This document shows, one piece after another, positions 1 through 5,254 of a DNA stretch of 7,957 bases (positions are counted from its first letter, which is position 1; the number at the start of each line of letters is the position of its first letter). Below the pieces are notes generated by a model. That model was not told the origin of the DNA and made no database searches. It saw only the letters and a list, made by a program, of their open reading frames with translations. The position numbers and the translations under genes were made by a program. This stretch comes from an uncultured bacterium (GTDB lineage Bacteria > Bacillota > Clostridia > Oscillospirales > Acutalibacteraceae), in contig CAMFFI010000042.1 in assembly GCA_945949625.1 (NCBI GenBank), positions 1 through 7,957 on the forward strand, in the 5' to 3' direction.

Positions 1-100
1 CTGATTCGCCCGGTTTAACATCGGACATACTCCACGGAAGAACCGGCTTAAAAAGCCACTGCCTCCCGCTTCATCGGATATCTAATGTGCAGTCACGCAA
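1..100 (-). ncRNA. Structured non-coding RNA, 5' part; candidate 6S RNA (ssrS), runs off the window
   Basis: Seen: a near-consensus promoter points leftward into this segment and predicts a transcript starting near 98-101. There is no open reading frame or ribosome site. Read on the minus strand, the segment folds into a long nested hairpin: 76-81 pairs with 27-33 (one bulged base), 63-68 pairs with 35-40 (CGGGAG with CTTCCG, including one G-U), and 53-57 pairs with 45-49 around a three-base loop. A single-stranded purine-rich stretch lies on one side of the inner stem. Known: 6S RNA is a roughly 200-nt rod with a long apical hairpin, a central bulge and a closing stem made by its two ends; it binds the housekeeping RNA polymerase holoenzyme. 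Inference: the visible part would be the 5' closing strand plus the apical arm. I recall similar clostridial 6S sequences only vaguely, so the identity is tentative. Other possibilities are another housekeeping RNA or a leader of a gene to the left. Confidence 0.5.
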
Positions 101-105
101 GGCTT

Positions 106-134
106 ATTATACTATATATAAACGGCTATTTCAA
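106..134 (-). promoter_or_regulatory. Sigma-A promoter of the leftward RNA
   Basis: On the minus strand, -35 TTGAAA (129-134) and -10 TATAAT (106-111) are separated by exactly 17 bases. Five of six and six of six positions match consensus. The start is expected 6-8 bases past the -10, near 98-101, immediately before the folded segment. Such a strong promoter without a ribosome site or reading frame behind it supports a non-coding product. Confidence 0.75.
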
Positions 135-186
135 CGGTTTTTGAAAATTGTATATAGAGAAATTTACAAAGATTTTATTAAAAATT

Positions 187-202
187 TTGTGAATTATCAC
201 AA
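187..202. promoter_or_regulatory. Operator-like dyad TTGTGA-N4-TCACAA
   Basis: A perfect inverted repeat with 6-base arms around a 4-base centre lies in the AT-rich spacer 101-446. It sits about 53 bases upstream of the -35 of the leftward RNA promoter and about 180 bases upstream of the rightward adenosyltransferase promoter. The arms are those seen in Crp/Fnr-family and Rex operators, but both of those normally have a 6-base centre between such arms. It could bind a regulator of one of these superfamilies with altered spacing, or be chance. Apart from this site and the two promoters I see nothing else in the spacer. Confidence 0.3.
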
Positions 203-379
203 TATGTTTCTTAACTGTATTTCTGGTGGTTGACAGAAGTAAAACAAAGAAAACAGAAATTAATTAAATATAAAACCCACGGAAACTCAGTAAATCAGTC
301 TGAAAGATTGTGTTTTTATTATTTTAATATAAATATTCTGAACTCTTTAATTTTTTTGTATAATTTATTTAACTTTTGC

Positions 380-408
380 TTGATATTTTTCTATATTAAT
401 TATATAAT
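380..408 (+). promoter_or_regulatory. Sigma-A promoter of the CobO-family gene
   Basis: -35 TTGATA (380-385) and -10 TATAAT (403-408) have a 17-base spacer. Transcription should start near 415, leaving a leader of only about 30 bases. That leader is far too short for a cobalamin riboswitch, so this gene does not appear to be controlled by one. Confidence 0.7.
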
Positions 409-446
409 AAACTTAAATACCGAATAAATCAAGCGAGGAAAGCAGA

Positions 447-962
447 ATGATTCAAATTTATTACGGAGACGGAAAAGGTAAAACCTCAGCAGCTGTCGGT
501 GTGGCTGTTCGTGCCGCCGGCAGAGGAATGAAGATTCTTTTTGTGCAGTTTTTAAAAAGCGAGGATTCAGGAGAAAGAAAAATTCTTTCTAAAATTGAAG
601 GCATTTCCCTGTCGCCCTGTCCTGTTGAGCTTGATTTCACTTACAATATGACAAATACCCAAAAAGCACAGGCATCAAAGATTTTCAGAGAAATGTTTGA
701 GCGTGCCGTTAAAACCGCACTTGTTTTTAATTATAATGTCTTAATCTTAGATGAAGTTTTCTCCGCTATTGAAACAGGTATGCTCAGTGAAAGTGAGGTA
801 TATAACTTTCTGACCGACGCACCGTCAAAGCTTGAAATTGTTTTAACCGGACGAAATCCTTCAAAGAAATTTATTGATATTGCAGACTATGTTTCAAAAA
901 TAGTCAAGGAAAAGCATCCGTTTGACAGCGGAGTAAAGGCAAGACCGGGAATTGAATATTAA
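447..962 (+). CDS. cobO: Cob(I)alamin / cob(I)yrinic acid a,c-diamide adenosyltransferase, CobO/BtuR family
   Basis: This cytoplasmic enzyme transfers the 5'-deoxyadenosyl group of ATP to the cobalt of a reduced corrinoid, making adenosylcobalamin or its precursor. Seen in the 171-residue product: a P-loop GDGKGKTS at residues 7-14 (the reversed-orientation ATP loop of this family), AAGRG at 23-27, VQFLK at 33-37, a Walker-B-like LILDEV at 99-104, VLTGRNP at 132-138, and the diagnostic C-terminal HPFDSGVKARPGIEY at 157-171. E. coli BtuR ends almost the same way. The protein is somewhat shorter than BtuR, missing mainly an N-terminal extension. The ATG at 447 is chosen because GAGGA (435-439) lies 7 bases upstream and the P-loop follows at once. 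The gene stands alone between its own promoter and terminator, with no cobalamin-synthesis neighbours in view, so a salvage role is as likely as de novo synthesis. The family is certain; the exact substrate is inference. Confidence 0.93.
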   Translation: MIQIYYGDGKGKTSAAVGVAVRAAGRGMKILFVQFLKSEDSGERKILSKIEGISLSPCPVELDFTYNMTNTQKAQASKIFREMFERAVKTALVFNYNVLILDEVFSAIETGMLSESEVYNFLTDAPSKLEIVLTGRNPSKKFIDIADYVSKIVKEKHPFDSGVKARPGIEY

Positions 963-978
963 TTAAGAGTTTATAAAA

Positions 979-1004
979 GCCACGGAAAGCACCGTGGTTT
1001 TTTC
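979..1004 (+). terminator. Rho-independent terminator of the CobO-family gene
   Basis: A CCACGG/CCGTGG stem (980-985 with 992-997) with a 6-base loop is followed by a run of T from 998. It begins 17 bases after the stop codon at 960-962. The stem is preceded by AAAAG, which can extend the pairing into the T run. Confidence 0.8.
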
Positions 1005-1031
1005 TTTTATTTTTACTGTTGTTATGATACC

Positions 1032-1060
1032 AAAAAACCGCCCTATTGGGCGGCTTTTTG
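1032..1060 (-). terminator. Rho-independent terminator of the pullulanase gene (probably bidirectional)
   Basis: A CCGCCC/GGGCGG stem (1038-1043 with 1048-1053) carries a 4-base loop. On the minus strand it is followed by six T (complement of 1037-1032), about 75 bases past the pullulanase stop. On the plus strand it is followed by CTTTTT, so it can also back up the terminator at 979-1004. It separates two convergent genes. Confidence 0.8.
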
Positions 1061-1131
1061 GTTGTGTGTTTGTGTATATATATCTAACCAACAAAGATTA
1101 GTATATAGCTTATTAAAATAATCTGCTTAAA

Positions 1132-4100
1132 TTACCACGGAGCGGCAGTATAAACTGTATTTCCGTAACCGTCCGTTGTAGTTGTGTCGGTTGCGTAATA
1201 GCCTTCGGAACCGTCATAATCAATATCATTAGTCTGCTTTTTGTTATTATTTGTAAAAATCAGATTAGTACATTCAGCAGGAACCTCGATTGAATATACA
1301 TCCTGTCCGAAGTCATTCTTTTCAACAAAGGTCATTGGTGTTCCCGGCCATGCTACCGGTCCGCTTTCACCTGTTGTCCAGTAATAACAATATATTGTTC
1401 CGCTCCAATATTGAGAGTTGGAGAACTTAACAGTATATGTTGAGGCTGATGTAGGTTCTGTTGTAGGGGGTGCTGTGGTAGCAGGCTCAGTTGTCGGAGG
1501 AGCGGTTGTAACCGGCTGTGCAGTTGTCGGTTCTGTTGTTGCCGGTTCAGAGGTCGGAACCTGTATCTGAATAACCTTACCTACATTTTCTGAGCTTTCA
1601 AAAAGCTCTGCACAGTAAAATTGAATACATGTAACGTCTCTGATGTCAACACTGTCATCTCCGTTTACATCTGCGGCTATTAAACCGTTTCCTGAGATTC
1701 TGTTTAGCTCAGCAATATGCAATTGTATATTTGTTGCATCAACAATATTAATTTTTCCGTTAAAATCTACATCGCCCAACAAAATTTCCGTTACAGGATC
1801 CGTAGGAGTTGTTGTAGGCTCGGTAACAGGAGCAGTGGTAGGTTCGGTAACAGGAGCTGTAGTAGGTTCGGTAGTCGGAATAATACCGCCTGTTTTATAA
1901 AGATAAACAACATTTGTTACACCCGCAGTATAATTTCCCGAAGCATTTGCCGGGGTTTCAACAAGCTCGCCTAATTCCGGTTTTGCGGAGGTTGTATAAG
2001 TTCCTTTATTGTTTACTTTGGTGAAATTGCTTACTTCATCTGATGCAAGCTGTTTACCTGTATCAACATTAATATGGCTGGCAATTACAGAGCAGTTAAA
2101 GGTAACTGTTTTATTCTGTATCCAAGCTTCTCCCGATACAGGATAACCGCTTTCACCCTGTCCCGGTTCCTGACCTGTGCTGTTTGCAGGATGGAACATA
2201 ACATAACAGCTTGCAGAAGGAACAGTTATGGTGTACCAGCCGCTTCCTAAAGAGGAATCTGCCGTCATAATCTTTGCGTCATCCCAGCCTCCGTTAGGCT
2301 CCACACCGTCGTCTGTATAGGCATAGCAGCGAATAGAACTCCAGTTGTTTGAATTATAGTAATGAACAGTTGTTGATGAATAACTCAGCTTTTTGTAAAC
2401 AAAAGTAATTGTCTTTGAGTTTCCGTCAAATGTGCCGTATGTTCCGGCAGGATATTTTGTTGTATCAAGCTCATATCCCTGTTTGGTAATGCTTTGAATT
2501 TGATATGTATCTCCTGCACGATAGCGCGTAACAACGTCATCTGCAATACTTGTTCCGGAAGAATCAACGTATTTTACTGTTAAATATCCGCTTGCAACAC
2601 CGGAATTTTTGTAATAGAATTTAACGGTTTGCGTCATACCTTCGGTAACGGTACCGCTTGTTGTACCTACCACACTATCCAGTACATTATCATAAAGAAT
2701 TTCCTGATCGGGCATCGCGCGGTATGTTGTGCCTGTTTTATATGTTGAAGTTGATGTTTTTTTCAATACACCGTCAACATAATGCTCTGTTGTTAATGTG
2801 CCGTATGTAGGCTCAGCGTCTTTAAGTCGGTTAAAGGTTGCGCTTTCTACAAGTATTGTCACAGACCTTGCCGGAACTGTATAGCTGCTTCCCGAAACAG
2901 TGCCAAGGCTCTTTAATCCTGCTGTTGTTTCATTTGCAATCAATGTCCAACCGCTTGAGCCTAAAGAAATTGAATATCCCTGGCTGCCGCTGTTAAGCAG
3001 TACGGCAACCTTGCCCCATTCATTAGAAGCGTTGGCTGTTTTATTTTCCAAAGTAAAGCCAACTACATATCCATAATTTGACACAAAATTCATTGCATTT
3101 TTTGAAGTTGTTGTATCGTCATGGAAAGGAGAATATACACTGCTTATCAAACGCAGTCCTTTTATGTAATCAACAAGATTTGAATAGGTTTTAACGCGTG
3201 ACCAGTCAAGCTGGTTAATAGCGTCAGATGATTTATAGCTGTTATGATCGCCCTGCTTGGTTCTTGCAAATTCATCACCTGCAAGACCGAACTTAACGCC
3301 TTGCGATGTAAATATAGCGCCGTAAGCTAATTTCATACGGCTGATATAAGTATTTGATGTTGAATCATAGGAACCTCTTGTGAGGTGGTCCCAAAGTGCT
3401 ACGTTATCGTGGCAGTCTGCATAAGTGATTGTTTGAGTTGTATTTGACGCATTTACAATAGACGCCTTCATACCATCTACAACAGTACCTGTTTTAGATG
3501 TTACACCCTCAATCCATCCTTTATCACTGGCATTTGTTCCGCCGGTCAGAGCATTTCTCATTCCGTCAGAGAACAAGCCGACTCTTGAATTAAGCTTTGA
3601 AGCATTTGCTGTAGTTGCGCCTGTCTGAACTGATGATGTTCCGCCTGTCCAAGGCTCGCCATAGACTAAAATCTTTTTGCCGGAACCGTCGCTGTAAAGA
3701 TTGTCAAGAGTTGAGCGAACAGCGTTCATTGTGTTTACATCAATACAGCCCATAAGGTCAAAACGGAAACCGTCAATATGGTACTCATCTGCCCAGTAAG
3801 CTACGGATTGAGTAATATAATTGCGAACCATTTGGTTTTCTGTTGCAACCTCGTTTCCACAGCCTGAGCCGTTTGTGTATGTGGTTGCATTGCTCATTCT
3901 GTAATAATAGCCGGGAACGGTTTTTCCAAAGCATGAGCCTTCTGACGTATATGTATGGTTATAAACCACGTCCATTACAACAGATATACCTCTGTCGTGA
4001 AGTGCCTGTATCATCTGCTTGAACTCTGTAATTCTTACGTTGCCGTCATAGGGATTTGAAGAATAAGAGCCCTCTGGAACATTGTAGTTTTGTGGGTCAT

Positions 4101-4887
4101 AACCCCAGTTCCTGTTTGAGGAGCTTGAGCTTTTGCTTTCGTCAACAGATTCAAAGTCATATACAGGCATCAGCTGTACGCAGTTAATGCCCTGCTCAAC
4201 GAGATAGTCTATACCTGTTTTTACTGCGCCGGCGCTTGTATCGCTGTTAAGGGTTGTACCGCCTTCGGTAAATGCAAGATATTTGCCCTTATTGATGTCG
4301 CTTACACCTGAATTATCAGCAATTGAGAAGTCGCGGACATGAACCTCCCATACAGCCGCCTCAGTGCTGTTATCAAATAAAACGTGCTTATCAGTATTCC
4401 AGCCTTCCGGGTCGGTTGAATCAAGGTCAACAACCATTGAACGAGTACCGTTTACGCCTGTTGCCTTTGAATAAACATCCTGTGTTTCCTGAGTTTTTCC
4501 GTTACAGGTTATAAGATATGTATAGTAAAGATTTTTAAAGTCACCGCTTAAGGTAACTTCCCAGATTCCGTTTGATGAAAAAGCGGAGTTTTTACTTAAA
4601 TTGTATGTACCAACAACGCCTGCGCCTGACTCGCTGTCCGAGCCGGTTTTGTAAATTTTAAGCACAACCGAAGACGCTTCCGGAGACCAGACCTTCCAGG
4701 TTGTTGAACCCGGAGTATAATTTGCTCCCAGGTCATTGCCGTTGTAAGTCTGGGAAGAATACTTGTTTTGATTGTAGTAGGCACCTGACACAGTCTGGTC
4801 TGTTGTAGCTGCATTCGTCGGAAACACAACCATAACAGACATCAAAGCAAATGCAAGCACTACCGATAATATTCTGTTCATTTTCAA
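1132..4887 (-). CDS. pulA: Secreted modular type I pullulanase (GH13) with starch-binding modules, MucBP-like repeats and an internal dockerin
   Basis: It hydrolyses alpha-1,6 branch points of starch, amylopectin or pullulan outside the cell. Modules of the 1251-residue product: signal peptide 1-26; CBM48-like 50-145; GH13 about 175-600; C-terminal beta domain about 605-685; MucBP-like repeats 696-760 and 767-832; a CBM25/26-like starch-binding module 838-930; a third MucBP-like repeat 931-998; Thr/Pro linker 1003-1034; type I dockerin 1036-1097; second Thr/Pro linker 1111-1149; terminal CBM26-like module 1150-1251. Pullulanase signature NWGYDP is at 260-265. GH13 regions: DVVYNH 306-311, GFRFD with nucleophile D377, GEPW with acid/base E411, HDN with D494. 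All catalytic residues are present. The start is TTG at 4887: AGGAG lies 9 bases upstream, but 15 from the alternative in-frame ATG at 4881. The gene is monocistronic and divergent from the DUF6514 gene. The dockerin implies assembly onto a scaffoldin, as in the R. bromii amylosome. GH13 pullulanase and dockerin are sure; the MucBP and CBM family calls are from pattern. Confidence 0.95.
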   Translation of the reverse strand: MKMNRILSVVLAFALMSVMVVFPTNAATTDQTVSGAYYNQNKYSSQTYNGNDLGANYTPGSTTWKVWSPEASSVVLKIYKTGSDSESGAGVVGTYNLSKNSAFSSNGIWEVTLSGDFKNLYYTYLITCNGKTQETQDVYSKATGVNGTRSMVVDLDSTDPEGWNTDKHVLFDNSTEAAVWEVHVRDFSIADNSGVSDINKGKYLAFTEGGTTLNSDTSAGAVKTGIDYLVEQGINCVQLMPVYDFESVDESKSSSSSNRNWGYDPQNYNVPEGSYSSNPYDGNVRITEFKQMIQALHDRGISVVMDVVYNHTYTSEGSCFGKTVPGYYYRMSNATTYTNGSGCGNEVATENQMVRNYITQSVAYWADEYHIDGFRFDLMGCIDVNTMNAVRSTLDNLYSDGSGKKILVYGEPWTGGTSSVQTGATTANASKLNSRVGLFSDGMRNALTGGTNASDKGWIEGVTSKTGTVVDGMKASIVNASNTTQTITYADCHDNVALWDHLTRGSYDSTSNTYISRMKLAYGAIFTSQGVKFGLAGDEFARTKQGDHNSYKSSDAINQLDWSRVKTYSNLVDYIKGLRLISSVYSPFHDDTTTSKNAMNFVSNYGYVVGFTLENKTANASNEWGKVAVLLNSGSQGYSISLGSSGWTLIANETTAGLKSLGTVSGSSYTVPARSVTILVESATFNRLKDAEPTYGTLTTEHYVDGVLKKTSTSTYKTGTTYRAMPDQEILYDNVLDSVVGTTSGTVTEGMTQTVKFYYKNSGVASGYLTVKYVDSSGTSIADDVVTRYRAGDTYQIQSITKQGYELDTTKYPAGTYGTFDGNSKTITFVYKKLSYSSTTVHYYNSNNWSSIRCYAYTDDGVEPNGGWDDAKIMTADSSLGSGWYTITVPSASCYVMFHPANSTGQEPGQGESGYPVSGEAWIQNKTVTFNCSVIASHINVDTGKQLASDEVSNFTKVNNKGTYTTSAKPELGELVETPANASGNYTAGVTNVVYLYKTGGIIPTTEPTTAPVTEPTTAPVTEPTTTPTDPVTEILLGDVDFNGKINIVDATNIQLHIAELNRISGNGLIAADVNGDDSVDIRDVTCIQFYCAELFESSENVGKVIQIQVPTSEPATTEPTTAQPVTTAPPTTEPATTAPPTTEPTSASTYTVKFSNSQYWSGTIYCYYWTTGESGPVAWPGTPMTFVEKNDFGQDVYSIEVPAECTNLIFTNNNKKQTNDIDYDGSEGYYATDTTTTDGYGNTVYTAAPW
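1444..1557 (-). repeat. Second Thr/Pro-rich linker repeats of the pullulanase
   Basis: This segment codes for residues 1111-1148, built from degenerate PTTEPATTAP-type units. It joins the dockerin to the C-terminal starch-binding module. Such linkers are flexible, probably extended and potential O-glycosylation sites. The repetition creates long open frames on the other strand that are not genes. Confidence 0.75.
1597..1782 (-). other. Type I dockerin module inside the pullulanase
   Basis: Residues 1036-1097 contain two duplicated calcium-loop plus helix segments. Loop 1 has D1039, D1041, N1043, G1044 and D1050 (pattern DxDxNGxINxxD), followed by ATNIQLHIAEL. Loop 2 has D1073, N1075, D1077 and D1084 (DxNxDxxVDxxD), followed by VTCIQFYCAEL. 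Both loops keep their ligands, so calcium folding should be intact. The only departure is an aspartate (D1078) where loop 1 has glycine. The two helices resemble one another in the usual dual-binding-face manner. The partner cohesin is not in this window. Confidence 0.9.
1786..1881 (-). repeat. First Thr/Pro linker with 24-bp tandem repeats
   Basis: This segment codes for residues 1003-1034, with the unit TEPTTAPV repeated. At the DNA level the 24-base unit 1817-1840 is repeated at 1841-1864 with few differences, then partly at 1865-1878. Tandem DNA identity makes this linker a likely site of length variation between strains. It separates the third MucBP-like repeat from the dockerin. Confidence 0.8.
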
Positions 4888-4896
4888 AGCGATTCA

Positions 4897-4903
4897 CTCC
4901 TTC
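4897..4903 (-). promoter_or_regulatory. Ribosome binding site that favours the TTG start of the pullulanase
   Basis: On the minus strand GAAGGAG (complement of 4903-4897) is followed after 9 bases by TTG (4887-4885), then AAA, then ATG (4881-4879). Nine bases is a usable spacing, fifteen is long, so initiation at TTG is preferred. The two choices differ by only two residues at the front of the signal peptide. Confidence 0.6.
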
Positions 4904-4937
4904 TAATAATTTAATAAATTATTTATTACCTTATTTT

Positions 4938-4966
4938 ATCATACAAAAATTACAAATTATTATCAC
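4938..4966 (-). promoter_or_regulatory. Candidate sigma-A promoter of the pullulanase gene
   Basis: On the minus strand -35 GTGATA (4961-4966) and -10 TATGAT (4938-4943) have a 17-base spacer. The predicted start is near 4931, giving a leader of about 44 bases. The weaker -35 (four of six) is compatible with activation or regulation from the dyad-rich region upstream. Other AT-rich hexamers nearby could serve instead. Confidence 0.5.
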
Positions 4967-5003
4967 AAAAGAATAATAATTTGTCCTATAAGCAAAACTT
5001 TAA

Positions 5004-5029
5004 AATGCTTTTTTGTGCATTTAAGCATT
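5004..5029. repeat. Inverted repeat AATGCTT-N12-AAGCATT
   Basis: Perfect 7-base arms at 5004-5010 and 5023-5029 lie about 40-60 bases upstream of the pullulanase -35. The right arm overlaps the first TGC-N6-GCA element at 5016-5027. It is either an operator or part of a compound site; there is no T run that would make it a convincing terminator. Confidence 0.4.
5016..5027 (+). promoter_or_regulatory. Repeated element TGCATTTAAGCA (copy 1)
   Basis: This 12-base element matches copy 2 at 5104-5115 (TGCATATAAGCA) at 11 of 12 positions and in the same orientation, 88 bases apart. Its ends form a TGC/GCA dyad. A half-like copy, TATAAGCA, occurs at 4987-4994 between the first copy and the pullulanase promoter. 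Repetition in a divergent promoter region suggests binding sites for one regulator; this is inference. Confidence 0.35.
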
Positions 5030-5046
5030 ACGCACAGCAATTTACA

Positions 5047-5068
5047 TAAAATTAATCAATTAATTTTA
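5047..5068. promoter_or_regulatory. Perfect 10-base-arm AT palindrome between divergent genes
   Basis: Arms TAAAATTAAT (5047-5056) and ATTAATTTTA (5059-5068) are perfectly complementary around the dinucleotide CA. The site lies about 80 bases upstream of the pullulanase -35 and about 110 bases upstream of the DUF6514 -35, between the two copies of the TGC-N6-GCA element. All arm bases are A or T, so chance is more likely than for a mixed sequence of equal length. It is a reasonable operator or cruciform candidate. Confidence 0.4.
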
Positions 5069-5103
5069 GTGATAGTGCTTTTGTATGATTTGTTTATCAT
5101 TTT

Positions 5104-5115
5104 TGCATATAAGCA
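5104..5115 (+). promoter_or_regulatory. Repeated element TGCATATAAGCA (copy 2)
   Basis: This is the second copy of the 12-base element at 5016-5027, with one difference. It lies about 65 bases upstream of the DUF6514 -35 and is followed by an A-rich tract (about 5125-5165) that may act as an UP element for that promoter. Confidence 0.35.
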
Positions 5116-5178
5116 GATGATTTTAAATACAAAAAATGAAAAAAAGTAAAAAAATATTGAAAATTAGTCATTTTTATA

Positions 5179-5207
5179 TTGACATTAAGATTTTGTAATG
5201 ATATAAT
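5179..5207 (+). promoter_or_regulatory. Perfect-consensus sigma-A promoter of the DUF6514-like gene
   Basis: -35 TTGACA (5179-5184), 17-base spacer, -10 TATAAT (5202-5207): all twelve positions match consensus. An A/T-rich run lies directly upstream. The start is expected near 5214. A promoter of this strength for a 73-residue protein is notable and suggests either high expression or control by a repressor. Confidence 0.85.
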
Positions 5208-5214
5208 ATTTACA

Positions 5215-5229
5215 GTGAATTAGATTCAC
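5215..5229 (+). promoter_or_regulatory. Dyad GTGAAT-TAG-ATTCAC at the transcription start
   Basis: Perfect 6-base arms (5215-5220 and 5224-5229) around a 3-base centre start at or one base after the predicted first transcribed base. A repressor bound here would block the consensus promoter. As RNA it could instead form a small hairpin at the 5' end of the message and protect it from decay. The ribosome site GGGGGT (5243-5248) lies downstream and is not occluded. Confidence 0.45.
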
Positions 5230-5254
5230 ATAAACAGATAGTGGGGGTAAGACT

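Noticed and set aside
1..100. Signal recognition particle RNA
   Set aside because: The AAGCGGGAGG stretch recalls the Alu domain of large bacterial SRP RNAs, but the characteristic following segments are absent and the hairpin is a simple apical rod.
187..202. Calling the dyad a Rex or Crp site outright
   Set aside because: Both families normally need a 6-base centre between these arms, whereas this site has 4, so only an operator-like label is justified.
230..258. TTGACA at 230-235 as a second promoter -35
   Set aside because: No acceptable -10 lies 15-19 bases downstream; the nearest AT-rich hexamers are too far away.
230..427. 65-residue open frame on the plus strand starting at TTG
   Set aside because: It has no ribosome site, its translation is F/I/N/Y low-complexity as expected from AT-rich DNA, and it runs through the promoter of the adenosyltransferase gene.
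1643..1974. Two overlapping 85-residue open frames on the plus strand
   Set aside because: They are antisense shadows of the Thr/Pro linker and dockerin coding sequence; the repeated VVGSVTGA-type peptides simply mirror the 24-bp repeats.
4323..4829. Short open frames on both strands inside the pullulanase gene
   Set aside because: They overlap the signal-peptide and CBM48 coding region in other frames, with no start signals and no motif.
4888..5254. A catabolite-repression (cre) site for the pullulanase
   Set aside because: I searched the spacer by eye for the WTGNAANCGNWNNCA-type pattern and found no convincing match.
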